Positions 23,129 to 36,100 of a stretch of DNA of 64,000 bases are shown here, in pieces; position 1 is the stretch's first letter, and each line of letters starts with the position of its first letter. A program made the position numbers and the translations under genes. Source of the DNA: Dermatemys mawii (Eukaryota > Chordata > Testudines > Dermatemydidae); NCBI GenBank assembly GCA_007922305.1, contig ML677374.1:8494094-8558093 (forward strand). Direction: 5' to 3'. The notes below the pieces were generated by a model that saw only the letters and a list, made by a program, of their open reading frames with translations, was not told where the DNA came from and made no database searches.

Positions 23129-26100
23129 GTAAGGCCCCGGGGCTGTTGTGAGCGTGAGAATGTCACAGCAGCGTGAGCTGATCGGAGAAGTAATTTGGGC
23201 AACTTTTTGTGGAAAAATTGAACTGGTCAGAAAAACGGGTCGAAAATGACACGTGTCACTTGCTGGAGGATTCTCTGTACCTTGAAGTCCTTAAACCAAG
23301 ATTTGAGGACTTCAGTAGCTCAGATATAGGTGAGAGGTCTATTGCAGGAATGGGTGGGTAAAATTCTGTGGCCTGCGTTGTGCAGGAGGTTAGAATAGAT
23401 GATCATAATGGTCCCTTCTGACCTTAAAGTCTATGAGTCTATCCCTGGCAAGGTTCCGAGCGTACGAATGCCCGTGTCCATAAGGATCATCAATATTGGC
23501 CTGTAAGGCAATAAACTCCTGGGTAGCAGGAAATGTGAAGCTCGTGGCAGTGGGAAGGGAAATGAACATGGCTCCAAATGTGAAGGGGAAGTGAAGACAG
23601 TCGTGCCCAGCAGAGGAGAGGCTGATGCAAACTGGGGTAGGCCAGCCAGCATGAATGCAAACCCTGGGAAAACGCAGTGGTGTCCATTTCATATTGGCAC
23701 CGCTCGCTAAACCGCTTCCCATCATGACGTGGGCCTGTCAATCTCTGCACCAAGAAGTGGCACGGGGAGGGAGTGTGTGCAGGTCAGAATGGACGTGCCT
23801 GGGCTCCTCCGGAGGGGAGGAGGAGTCAGCTTGAATCTGGCCCTGGGTTAGTAGCTCATTTGAGGAATGGATCGATAAGGGAGAGCGTGTGCATTTGGGC
23901 CATTTCCTTTAATAGGCTGGAAGCTGTTTTTAAAAAATCCAGAGGGAAGTAGGGTCAAGTCAGGCCAATCAATAACCTGCAGCATGGGAACTGCTGCTAG
24001 GCACAGACCTGATTGCTGGGTACGGCATTTGAAAGAGGCTCAGAGCAGCTGCTCCGCTCTGATTCTCTGTGTTTGGCACATGGCCCCCATCAAAGCCAGA
24101 TAACACCTGCCCTGATTTAAGAGCAGATTGGTTGAGACAGTGGGACAAATTCATCCCTGGCGTAATCCACTGATGCCTCCCAGGGATGAGCCAGGCTCAG
24201 CGTACAGAATCCGTTCCGTTTAATTATCCGTTTCCTTGAGACGAGCCCCACCTCTTGCCCTGTCCTGCTGACTGGCGTGTGCCTACCCCAGCCTTTGGAA
24301 CCGGCTGGTCTCTGCATACATCTCCCTTGCTCGCCTCCTTTACCTGAGCTGCACCGCAGAGCCATCTGAGCTCTGCATTGCTCTGCAGGTGTGTTCTGTA
24401 CCCCCACAGCCCATGGCCAGCCACCTTCCACTCCTTCGTTTATTTCACTGGGACTTGGATGAGTTTTGATCAAATTGCTCTGCCACCGGCTAGCCCTTTG
24501 GAAACGCTGAATTCATTGTTCGAATCTCATGCCAACCCCTCTGTTCTCAACCCAAACCATTTGGACGTGACCTTAAAAAAAAGAGAGACCCCAATGGCTG
24601 TTCTGTAGCCATCAAAGATCTCATGAAACTTTCATAAGAGTAGAGATTAATTCCCCCTCCCACCCCCACTCTGGTGCAAGGCGCTGTGCTCCAGTTATTC
24701 ATGGGGCTGCCGCCTTCCATCCCAGAGGTAGCTGCATTTTGGGTGCTGGATGAATGTTTAACCCATTGGTCAGTGTTTGTTTGAGGTCCCCCTCTGTGCC
24801 TGATCCACAGGGAATCTAGAGTCTCATGGCTCCAGCTAGAAATCTCTGGCTCTTAAACTCAAGCTTTCGCAACTCCTTCTTTTAGCTCTTGAGACCCCTA
24901 GTGCATCCGCCCAAAAGGGTGGCTGTCACATACACAGCTGACAAAGCACCATGAGATCCTTCAGGATGGGGGATGCTGTTGAAATACAGTTGATGAGTCT
25001 CCAAACGTTAATATTTGAACATCTGTATCCATCCTTTCTAGGGTCGTCCCTGCAGCTCTGCAAGGAATAGGTGACATTTGCAGTTATAGTTGATTAGAAA
25101 CAAACGCCTGCGCCTTTTAGGCCGTTGATGCTCTGGAACGTTTAGATTTTTTGCTCTGTTGGGATGCAGTCCCTGCCAGACCAGAATAGGAGCTCCTCTG
25201 AGTTCAGTGGACCTACTATACGGTCTATCTCAGCCATTGGATCCAATCTACAGTGGGGGAGTATGATGAGTCCCAAGTGCCCCCACCTTTGGGGGGATTT
25301 CAAAAACTGCATGTGGAGTCAGATTTGACTTTTTTTTGTAAACGGGTCCCTGTGAAGTGACTAATGATTCTGAGTGTCCCTGTAGTTGGGGTTCCAACTT
25401 GAGATGCCTTCAAGAGCTCTGATTTTCAGAGGTACTAAACACCTGGCCCCTGAAAATCAGGCCTCTTTAAACCCTCAGTCTGGTTATCCCCAAAATGGAG
25501 GCACCCCAAATTATTCATCACTTTTGGCCCTATCTTCATAATGGGCTGAATATAATTCTGGATCCCAGCACCCCAAAGCCCCAAATGCAACTGTGAACAT
25601 AAAGTCAGTGTTCACATCTGACTTCAGCTGATGCACATTCTATATTCCAATACATGGGCCCACAGAGCTCTGTCAAAGGGCAGGCAGGTCGCCTTTAAAA
25701 ATCTGCACTCCAACAACTTTCACTGTATCCCTTTTGCAGGAAAAATCAGCTGAGCGGCCAGGAATCCCTCAAGAGGCAGAGCTCTACCTCAAGCAAAACG
25801 CCTGTCCTGACGCCGCAAGCCATCAGACACATCTGGGTGCGGACGGCCTTGATTGAGAAAGTGCTGGACAAAATCGTCCAGTACCTGGTGGACAACTGCA
25901 GGTAAAGAGGGGAGCAAACAGTTGGCACTACAAAGGTTTTGTTTATCAGACCAATGTGCCCTGTGTCTTTGGGTATTGGAGGGCAGTGATTGATCTAGTG
26001 GGGGACGATTTATCATGTCTAGTATAGGCGCAAGAGGCGCAGGCAGAATCAATGGGGGGAGTATCAGCAGTCGACTCACTGCAGTGAAGACACTGTGGTA

Positions 26101-29100
26101 AGTAGACGTAAGTATGTCAACTTCAGCTATGCTATTCACATAGCTGAAGTTGCATATCTTAGTTTGATTCCCACCCCCCGCCCAATGTAGACCAGGCCTT
26201 TGTAGTAGCGAACTTCGTCAGTGATCCATCCACAAACCCAGAGCTGAGCAGAAAATAGTCCAGGCCGATTATGTTGAAAAGTTTTCTTTAAAGCGAGAGA
26301 ATATTCCTGATCAGTGGCATTACATCACTTCTTGAATCCCTGATGTGTTGGTGGCTTAGTGGTGTTCGCATTTAGGAAATCGGAAATAGCATAGAGTTTG
26401 AACCCCATCTAGTGGAAGATACAAGTAAAATGATATTATGTTCAGAGACAAGATGGATGAGATCATCTTTTATTGGAACAACTTCTGCTGGTGAGAGAGA
26501 CAAGCTGTCGAACCACACAGAACTCTTCAGGTCTGGGGACAGATTGTTAAGCATAAGAGATTCACACAGGCTGTAGGAGACCTCTTAAAATGAAGTGGGC
26601 AGTTAAAGGTTATCAGGCAGTGTGGTATGTTACAAATTGCGGTAAAGAGCTCTTAGTGCCTAGCAGAATTATGAATTGAAGTCCCCAGGCTCATCTTTTG
26701 AAGGTGTTGGGCAGTTATCTCTTGGAGAAGTACTGAACGATCAGATATGGAGTGATCACTGTGGGAAAAGTATTCACCCAAGAGTGCTGTGGTGTTTTTG
26801 TCCTTTATAATTTTTGGTGTGAGTTTATTCAAGAGCATAGTGATTGGCTGGTTCCACCCACATAGTTGTTATTGGGACATTTGATGCACGGGATGAGGTA
26901 CACCTTGTATTGTGATAGGCGTGGGTAGGACCCATGGACCTTGAACAGTATGTTGTAGGGGGTATGGATTATTGTAGCAGGGCAGATGTGTCTGCAGGTT
27001 TTGCATCTCTTGTTTTGGCACGGTCGGTGCTGCTTTGAGTTGGTGTGTCCTGGTCTGTAGGGAACTTGCTTCTGATGATGAGTGTGGTGAGGCTGGGAGG
27101 TTACTGGAGGGCCAGAAGAGGGGGGTTGGGAAATATTTCTTTCAGGATGTGGTTTCCATCAAATATTGGGTTCAAGTGGTGGGGGAGGGGTGTCAGTGGG
27201 GGGTTGTTTTCTGTACTGAAGCAGGCTTTGCTGGGGCCTGGGGGCCTGTTTTATGATGTGTCTGCTTCTCTGGTGGAGCGTCCTTGTTTTGTGAGGGTGA
27301 TTTTTAAGTGCATTTAGGGTATATCCCAGCCTTTCTTGCCAGAGCAAATTCTGGCTGCAGGCGACAAATTTCTTAGTGTCTCTGGGGTGGTGGTTGGCTC
27401 TGTAGAGATAAGTGTGGTGATCCGTGGGTTCCTTGTATATTGCGCTAAGAGTGGCGCTACAATGCGTCTACACAAAATGTGTAGACAATGTGTCTACAGA
27501 CTTCGTCTACACAGAAAAATGGTTCATAATTTTATATATAAGCTTATTTTTAAAAATAGATTCAATTACTTTTCATTGTGATCACCTTAGCCACGTTGAG
27601 CCTGGCTAAGAAACCCAGGGAACTCGATGATCTGTAGTTGCCGTTGGGATGATGGTTTGGCTGTAGAATTACTATTTAATAAGGTTTTGCTTCAAAACTG
27701 AGCCTCTCCTTCTGCAGCCTTGTACCCCCGAGCACGTGCTTACTCTGCATACCCTTCCAGTGACTTCAGCAGGACTGCGGGGTATAACAGTGTGCTCCAG
27801 GGCGCTTGGCTGAAGGATCACACCCAAAGAGTTGGCCTGCAGCTGTGAGGAATATCGCACGTCTGTGGACCAAAGGCCACTGACACTATTTGGGCAGGTT
27901 GTGCTAGGAGCTCGCAATGGATGGCATTTTCAAAAGCACTGATGTGTCTCAGGCACATGAGTACCTTTGGCAGTTAATGGAACTCGTGCTCCTAAGTTAC
28001 TTGGAAGCTTTGGAAAATACCAACACTTGACTCTAATCCACTTTTATTTTTCCGTTCCCAGCAAATATTATGAGAGAGAAGCTTTATTGGCAGATCCAGT
28101 TTATGGACCAATCCTAGCCTCTCTCCTTGGTAAGTACTATAATTGTTCACTCCAGGTGGCTGAGGGTTTGGTTTGGTTTTTTGCTCAGTGCCTTTTCCCG
28201 AAAGCAGGGTGCGGGAGAGGAATGGAGACGGATCATCTTGTTTTACTATTTGATTGCTGGCTTTGATGATTGAGCCGAACGGAATTTGGTTTTCTTAGAG
28301 CATTTTTCTAGGTGTGGGGTGCCACAGAAGGGAATTGGAGGTACCAGTAGTGCAGTGGCTGTGTATTATAGCCTCAGCAATATTCCTCTTGCAGTCCCCT
28401 AACAGTCCCCGGTTTATTAAGCGAGGGAATTTGGCCAGAGCACCAAAGTTATCACCTGTGTTGTGAGATCATTAACTTCACCAGACGTGAGCAGAAAGGT
28501 CCTCCGTTTAACATCTGACCTGGAGGATGAGTGTGAACAACTGTCGGTTCTTCTTAAAGATCCTCTCTCACTGCTGTCCTCCTAGTTGGGCCGTGTGCAC
28601 TAGAATATACCAAGCTGAAGACAGCTGACCACTACTGGACAGACCCTTCGGCTGACGAGCTGGTTCAGAGACACCGGATTCATGGAGCTCACGGGCGCCA
28701 GGACTCACCCTCAAAACGCCCGGCGCTGGGAGTAGGTATTTGCAGCATGCCCCTTCCCTCTTATTGGCACAGATGGAAACCCCACAGAAGGGTGGATGGG
28801 TATTTAGATAAAACTCACAGGCAGCCTCCACCTATTGACAGGAATGGAGAACACTTTTGTGCATGACTTGGTCACAGCTGAAAGTCCATTTGGCTCCAAA
28901 TGTCTCCTCCATCCCCGTCCAAATGGAGGGAGGTTTGAGATCCAGATCTGGAATTTTGTGGATTTTTCCAGGGGTTTCACCTGCTGTGTTGATTCCCTGC
29001 CTCAGGGAGCAGCAAACCTCTTTGGCCAGGGTGCCTGTAAAGTCCCCGGGCTGCAGAAAGTAAGTCCATTCCAAAAGAGATTTCTCGAGCTGCCCTTTTA

Positions 29101-30102
29101 GGTGGAGCTGATGCTCTGAGCAGCCTCTTCAGACCATTGGGCCTGATACTGCGTAACCTGCCTGCTGAACCACGGCTCTCCTGTCTCCTAGATCCGGAAG
29201 CGGCACTCAAGCGGGAGCACGTCCGAAGACCGATTTGCCGCTTCGGCTAGAGAGTACGTGGAGTCTTTGCACCAGAATTCAAGGACGCACCTGCTGTATG
29301 GGAAGAATAATGTCCTGGTCCAGCCAGTAAGTATTTGAGCATCAAGTGTGTTGAGTTCATGCTACTGGAGCGAGATCAATGCTGGCTGGCTCAGCGTGGT
29401 AGAGCCAGGAATAGAACTCACGTATCCCGAATCCCCAGCCAATGCCTTATTCTCTGGACCATCCAGCTCAGGGATGGAAGGATGCCAAGTGCCATTCATT
29501 CTGGCTCAGCCCAGGTGTTGGGTGGAGCTTTCCCAGGTAGAGACCTCACCAGTGGTACCCTGTTAAACTGTGATCTGTACTGCCAACAAAAAAGGAAGGA
29601 GAGAAATGGGATCAAGCTGGGATTAAAACTGGCCAATTTGGGCTCTCCCACACTCAACAGATTGCGAATAGGAGCCTCTCTCATGAGAGGGCTCTCAGTG
29701 GTCTAGTGGGGTGGGAGCCAGGAGACATGAGTTCTAGTCCTGGCTCCGTTACTGACCTGGTGCATGACCTTGGGTGAGTCTCCTCACCTCTGTCTCCCAC
29801 TGTGCCTCCATCCACACTGTGTTTTGTCTATTTAGACTGTAGGTTCTCCGTGTGTGTGTGTGTGTGTGTGTGTACACAGTACCTAGCACAATAAGGGGGT
29901 TGGGTCTCTTATTTCAGTTAGCTCCTCTCGGTACTCTTGCTGTGCAAAGAATAATTTTGCATTTAGATCATTTAATATATAGTTTGAAACCAGTGAATGG
30001 CTGCTTGTTTCAAAGCTCTTGTGTCATTCCATTAGCACACCTCAGCCACTGACGGGAGGACAGACACGGATGCACTCGTGTTAGGAATAGTTTGGGGGGG
30101 GT

Positions 30103-30138
<36 letters not shown>

Positions 30139-33100
30139 CTGTCCAACAAGGATGTTTAACAGGGTTGATGTGTCTGCCTAATTTATTTCTGGTGGGTTTG
30201 GGGACGTTAAATCTGCCCCAGGATGGCTGCTGTGAATTGACGGTGCCAGACACCCAGAAGCCAGATTTGCTTCTAGATCTTACCTGCAGAGGAAGAAAGC
30301 TGATTGAAAGAGGGTTGTGAGTTAATAGAAAACTCTTGGCCCTGCCAGGAGCTTTAATTTATTGCCATTTCTGCAGCCTCACGTTCCTTCTCCATGCTCC
30401 TATTCACAGACCACTTGCCAAGGAATAAAGAGAAGTTGTAGTTAATTAGTTTGTATTGTGGTAGCACTTAGAGACCCCCATTGAGATCAGGTTCCTGAGT
30501 GCTAGGTGCTGCACAAACATACAATTAGAGACAGTCCCTGCTGTATGGGCTTACGCTCTCTAAAAGGATGAGAGGAAATGGGAGGGAGTAAAAATGGAAG
30601 TCCAGAGAGGGGAAGTGCCTTGGTCCAGGTTACACAGTAGGCAGAACTGAGAATATGATCCTGTGTCCACGTCCAGTGGTCTGTCCACGGGACCAGAGTG
30701 GATCTGAAAATGCCTGCTGTCACCTTTAATCCTCGTCCTTCATCCCTCTCTGATTTCCAGAGGTATTGAGTGCCCACAGTGCCCATTGGCTGGATTTGTG
30801 GGTGCTCACCTCTTCTGCGGATCAGGAACCCCAGAGCTCTACTTGTTAGTTGGGGAGATGTGAGTTGGGAAGCCAATTGGGCTTCCAGTATAAGGGGACA
30901 GAGAACATCATGGTGGCTAATGGCCTAAGTCCAAGTGCCATTGGAAGGAGACGAAGCACTGAATAAGCGTGGCTAATTGTGGGGACAGGATTGGCCTGTT
31001 AGGGGATCTCTCATTATAGCTGACTCATTCCTCAAGAACACAAACCGCAATTTCCATGTGCTTTTCTTTCTCTATCCTTTTAAACAGAAAGACGACATGG
31101 AGGCCATTCTCGGCTATCTCTCCCTTCATCAGTCAGCAGATAGCTTGACTCTGAAATGGACGCCCAACCAGCTCATGAACGGAACCCTGAGGGACTCTGA
31201 GCTGGAGAAAAGGTAACATTCCCTGTGCAGAAGAGATCAGCAGCGCTTCGGTGAGGTCTCTGTATACTTGACACAGCTAACTCTGTCAGGAGTAATGGAC
31301 AAGCAACAGAGCTGATTTAACTGAAGGGACAATGGTCCATCAAACAGGGCACTGGGCTAGGAATCAGGAGACCAGGTTCTATTTCTGGGTTCTGCCACTG
31401 GCCTGCTGTGTGATCTTGAGCGAGTCACTCCACCTTGCTGTGCCTTTGTTTCCATTCTTGTTGTCTATTTTATCTATTTAGATTGTAACCCATTTGGGCC
31501 AGGTATAGTCTCTTACTATATGTTTGTACAGCAACTAGCACAACTGGGTCTTGATCTGAATGGGGATTGCTAGGTGCTGTCATACAAATAATAGTAATAA
31601 TAAAATGCAAGGATATTTCAGCAGTTTTACAGAATACTTTATTATGAAACAAATTCTGGACACTAAGAAAAAATAGTAAGCTTTGCTGAGTGGCAATGCT
31701 GAAATATTTCTTGCTTTAAATTTGTGCCCACTGGGATAGCCTGATTGGATCACACACACTCTCACACACACACACAGTGTTACCCTATCATATATCAGCT
31801 CATATGCTTTTGCAAACAATATAATCCAGATTTAGGACCCATTGTAAAGGAACAATTTCAGCAATCCAGGGCTGCATAACTAAAAGTCTGCATATCACAA
31901 GTCTCATTTTTTTGGTGCCTCCCATTGCAGGATCTCAAAGCACTTTTATAATCCATTTTAGAAGCAGCCCTGTGGTATGATTACCCCTGATTAGAAGACC
32001 GGTCCCTCTAATCCAGGATTCTGTCTAAGATAGAAGCCAGTACCTGCGAATTCAAAAGAAGGAGAAAGAAACCTTCTTCATGGTAGAATTTGCCCCTAGG
32101 AAATGTTTCTTTCTAACCCCTGATGATTAGGCTTCAGGGCGTAAACCAGCTAGAAGTTTCATATCCCTTCACAGCTGTTTTAATTCTTAGGGTTAGAACC
32201 CAGGAGTGTTTTGCATTCGTTAGGAATCTTCAGTCCTTCTTTGCATCCCACCACGCCCTTGATCTCAATGGTAAGCTTCCAGCCTGTGCAACTTATTGTC
32301 ACAGTTTAAGGGAAGGATCTTGCTTCCATTGAATTTCATGGGTGTATGTGACATTGGGCCCCACAGGGCTTGACTTTTGTCACACATAATTTGTGGCAAA
32401 CTAAAACCCAGGTGTCCTGAAATCCCAACCACAAAACCACCTTGGGGGTTATGCTCTGGGCACTTGATGCTTGTTTTTAGCCAGTAGATTAATGCTGTTT
32501 GCATGGGACGGGAGTGACTGTGAACCCACAGTCTCCAGCAGTACATGCTGTGCTAAACTAGTTCCTCTGCCTTTTACATCACCATAAATTCCACTTAATC
32601 AGACACGTGTAGTAAACTCCTCTTAGCCCTGGTCTACGCTGCGGGGGGAGGGGAGGATCGACCTAAGATACGCAACTTCAGCTACGAGAATAGCGTAGCT
32701 GACGTCGACGTATGTAGGTCAACTCATCGCGGCATCTTCACGGTGCTGAATCGACTGCTGCTGCTCCCCCATCAACTCTGCCTGCACCTCCCGCAGCGAA
32801 GTACAGAGTCAACGGTAGAGCACTCGGGGATCTATTTATCACATCTAGACTAGACATGATAAATCGACCCCCGATAGAGAGCGGGTAGTGTAGACCTGCC
32901 CTTAATTTAGTGAAGTGCTTATGCTTTTACTGGGCATTCTGGCCACTGATTATTAAAACATTACATCTCTTGCATTTTCCCCCCTTTTAGTGTGTACTGG
33001 GACTACGCCTTAATAGTGCCGTTCAGTCAGATTGTCTGCATTCACTGCCATCAGCAACGTAAGCATAAACCGTCTCATCCCGTGGGTGCCACATAGGCTC

Positions 33101-36100
33101 TGGGGCTTTGTTTCTGCAGGGGGAATGTTAACGCTGTTCGCGTTTCATTTTGCTGCCCCATCAGCATTTATTTCCCCGAAGGCAGGCGCTGGTTTGTCTT
33201 TAAGTTTCTTCGCCGTAAGAGCCAATGAGAACTTCTCGGCCTAAAGCTGTTCCAGCTCTCTCTTGCGGCTTGACTTTGCTGACGTAACACGATGCTTCTG
33301 GGTGGGTTGTTGGCAGCAGGGATCACGCCTGGGACCTAAAAACATGAACCTCTGCTCTAAAGGATCCAGCTGTGTTAGTCACAACTGCAGCAGGCTCAAT
33401 CAGCTCCAGATGTGGCCGCACCCCTAATAGCAGCGAATGTTGTGGGTGCTCAGTGACTCTGAAAATCTGGCCTCTACTTTTTAATTATTGTGGGACAGAA
33501 AGGGAGTCATTTTAACTGTTGGATGACAAGTCATTTTATTTTAAAAAAATACTAGAAATATTTAGGCAGTGGTGTTGTAGCCATGTTGGTCCCAGGATAG
33601 GAGAGAGACAAGATGGGTCAGGGAATATCTTTTATTGGACCAACTTTCATTGGTGAGAGAGGCCAACTTTCCAGCTTACACCGAGCTCTTCTTCTGGTCT
33701 GGGAAAGGTACTCAAGCTAAACAATCTGTCCCCCTTGTATTTAGCAAAGTAATTCATATTTCAAGGGACCATTCAAGATGAAGTAGCCAGTTAACACCTC
33801 TCCGGTCATAGAGGGAAAGGAGGAAAAAAAATAACAAAAAATGCCAAACCGGCAGCTGTATCTCCATTGCTAGGATGATTGAACCCCCACCCTCCCCACA
33901 CTCACACACAACACACCTTCAGGATCCCTACACATGGCCATCGCAACATTCACTGCACTAAATAACACTGGTGTGGGTGAAATGGGACCATCACTACCCT
34001 CTTGAATGAACACACAGAAAAATTTCAAAGGACAAAAACATCTCATCCCCTGTGGGTGAACCCTTTCCACAAGGTGATCGCTCTGTACCTGACCTATCAG
34101 TCTTCAGGAAACCTGCACTACTTCCTCAAAAGACAAGCCTGGGAGTTTAAGTTCATAACTTTGCTAGACACTAAAAATCATGGACTGAATAGACATACGG
34201 GATTGATGGCTTATTACAACAATATATGACCCACTATCCACCCCCACAGCTTTTTGATAGCATCAAATGACCTTATTATATTTATACATAAATATATACT
34301 CAACAGGGACATAAATAAATATAAATATATATACCCAATAGGGACCTGCTCACTCAAACAATTTGTAACACATCACACGTCCTGCTACTCCTAACTGCCC
34401 ACTTCAAACCCTTTTAGGCAGAACAATCTAATTCTCAGGTGTGACCACCTCCAGCATGTTCCCCCTTCTGCTAAACAAAACAATCTCTCCCAATCTGTAA
34501 TTGTCTCAGACACTCAGCTTCCTTCCCCAGGCCTGAAGCAGTGTTCAGTGAAGCTCAAAAGCTTGTACCATCAACTATCAGTTGCTGGTCAATCAAAGAT
34601 ATTCCCTCACCTGCCTTCTCTCTCTCATGTCCTGGGACCAACATGGCTACAACAATAACACTGTCCTCCCCCGCCCCCGTTTTAATCTAGGAGACAGATT
34701 TTAAAAGGGGTCGGATTAACAAGTTAGGGTAACCCATCAGCTAGAACAATTTAATTGCTATCATGTCAGGATGTGGCTGTTGGAAGTAGTGCAGTTTTTC
34801 TGTATCATGTAATGTTTAAACATTATTTGGCATCTAATCTGGAAAAAACCCCAAACGGGGCCATAACTCATAGAAAGAGTCTAACTTGGACCAAAATTGG
34901 CAGAAATACAATTCTAAATTGTACAATTGTCAGAAATCCTATTATAAATACAACTGCTAATGCAACTGTGTACTCAAAATAGTACTGATTTGGGAAGGGT
35001 GAGAAATATTTACCTCCAAGGTAATATATTTTATGCATTTTCCCACACTTTTTGTCATCGATTAAAGCAGTGGCTCTCACACTTTCCAGACTGCTGTACC
35101 CCATTCAGGAGTCTGATTTGTCTTGCATACCCCCAAGATTCACCTCTCTTAAAAACTTACAAAATTAGCCATAAAAACACAAAAATTATTACTGAAAAAT
35201 TGCTGACTCATTTTTATCATATAATTATAAAATAAATCAATTGGAATATAAATATTGTACTTCCATTTCAGTGTATAATATACAGAGCAGTATAAACAAA
35301 TAATTGACATTTTAGTTTGTACTGACTTTCCTAGTGCTTTTTCTGCAGCTTGTTGTAAAACTAGGCAAATATCTAGATGAGTTGATGTACCCCCTGGAAG
35401 ACTTCTGCATACCCCTAGGGGTACACGTACCCCTGGTTGAAAACCACTGGATTAAAGCAAACGTCTGTAGTCACACGACAATATGAACTTGTTTGTACCA
35501 TGTAATGTACCAAAATATTTGTCACTATTTGTAGAATGGACTGATCAGAGGAAAGTTTTTGTCTGCTATTTTATTACTATTGGCTACTGTTCAATGATTC
35601 CTACACCAGCAACTGATGTTAATACAGTTTATGCGCTGATTAAATATTTTCAAGATATGTTCCACTTTCTGAGCCAGGCCTGGACCCATGTCTTGTTTGA
35701 TGAAGCAATCCACTGCAAAGCACACTTGATTAAATGAAAGAATCAATTTGAGTTTGACGATGATCATATTGAGATAAGAGGCGCATTGTGCAATGAACGC
35801 CATGGATGATATAGGCCTAGTGATGCAGAAAAGTGGGTTTGAAAACATCCTTGTGAAAGCCAACATCTATGCTTCAGTCATCAGCCATGCTCTAAGAGGA
35901 TAAGCTTATAACTGTGATGTTAGAATCCACAGACTTCTGCAAGAGACAATGAATGGCTTGGAATGGATAGTACTTACCAGTGCCATCCATAATAGTGCGA
36001 CAGAGTCCTGTGGCACCTTAAAGACTAACAAAAGTATTGGAGCATAAGCTTTCGTGGGTTAATACCCACTTCATCAGATGCATGCAGTCATCCAGTGAGT

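Noticed and set aside
22878..23132. An ATG-started open frame covering the first RUN exon.
   Set aside because: The 5' part reads through the acceptor (ttccag at 22960-22965) into intron and the 3' part passes the GTAAGG donor. Only 22966-23128 is coding.
30078..30320. A plus-strand frame with a poly-Phe run.
   Set aside because: Caused by the T homopolymer at 30106-30134.
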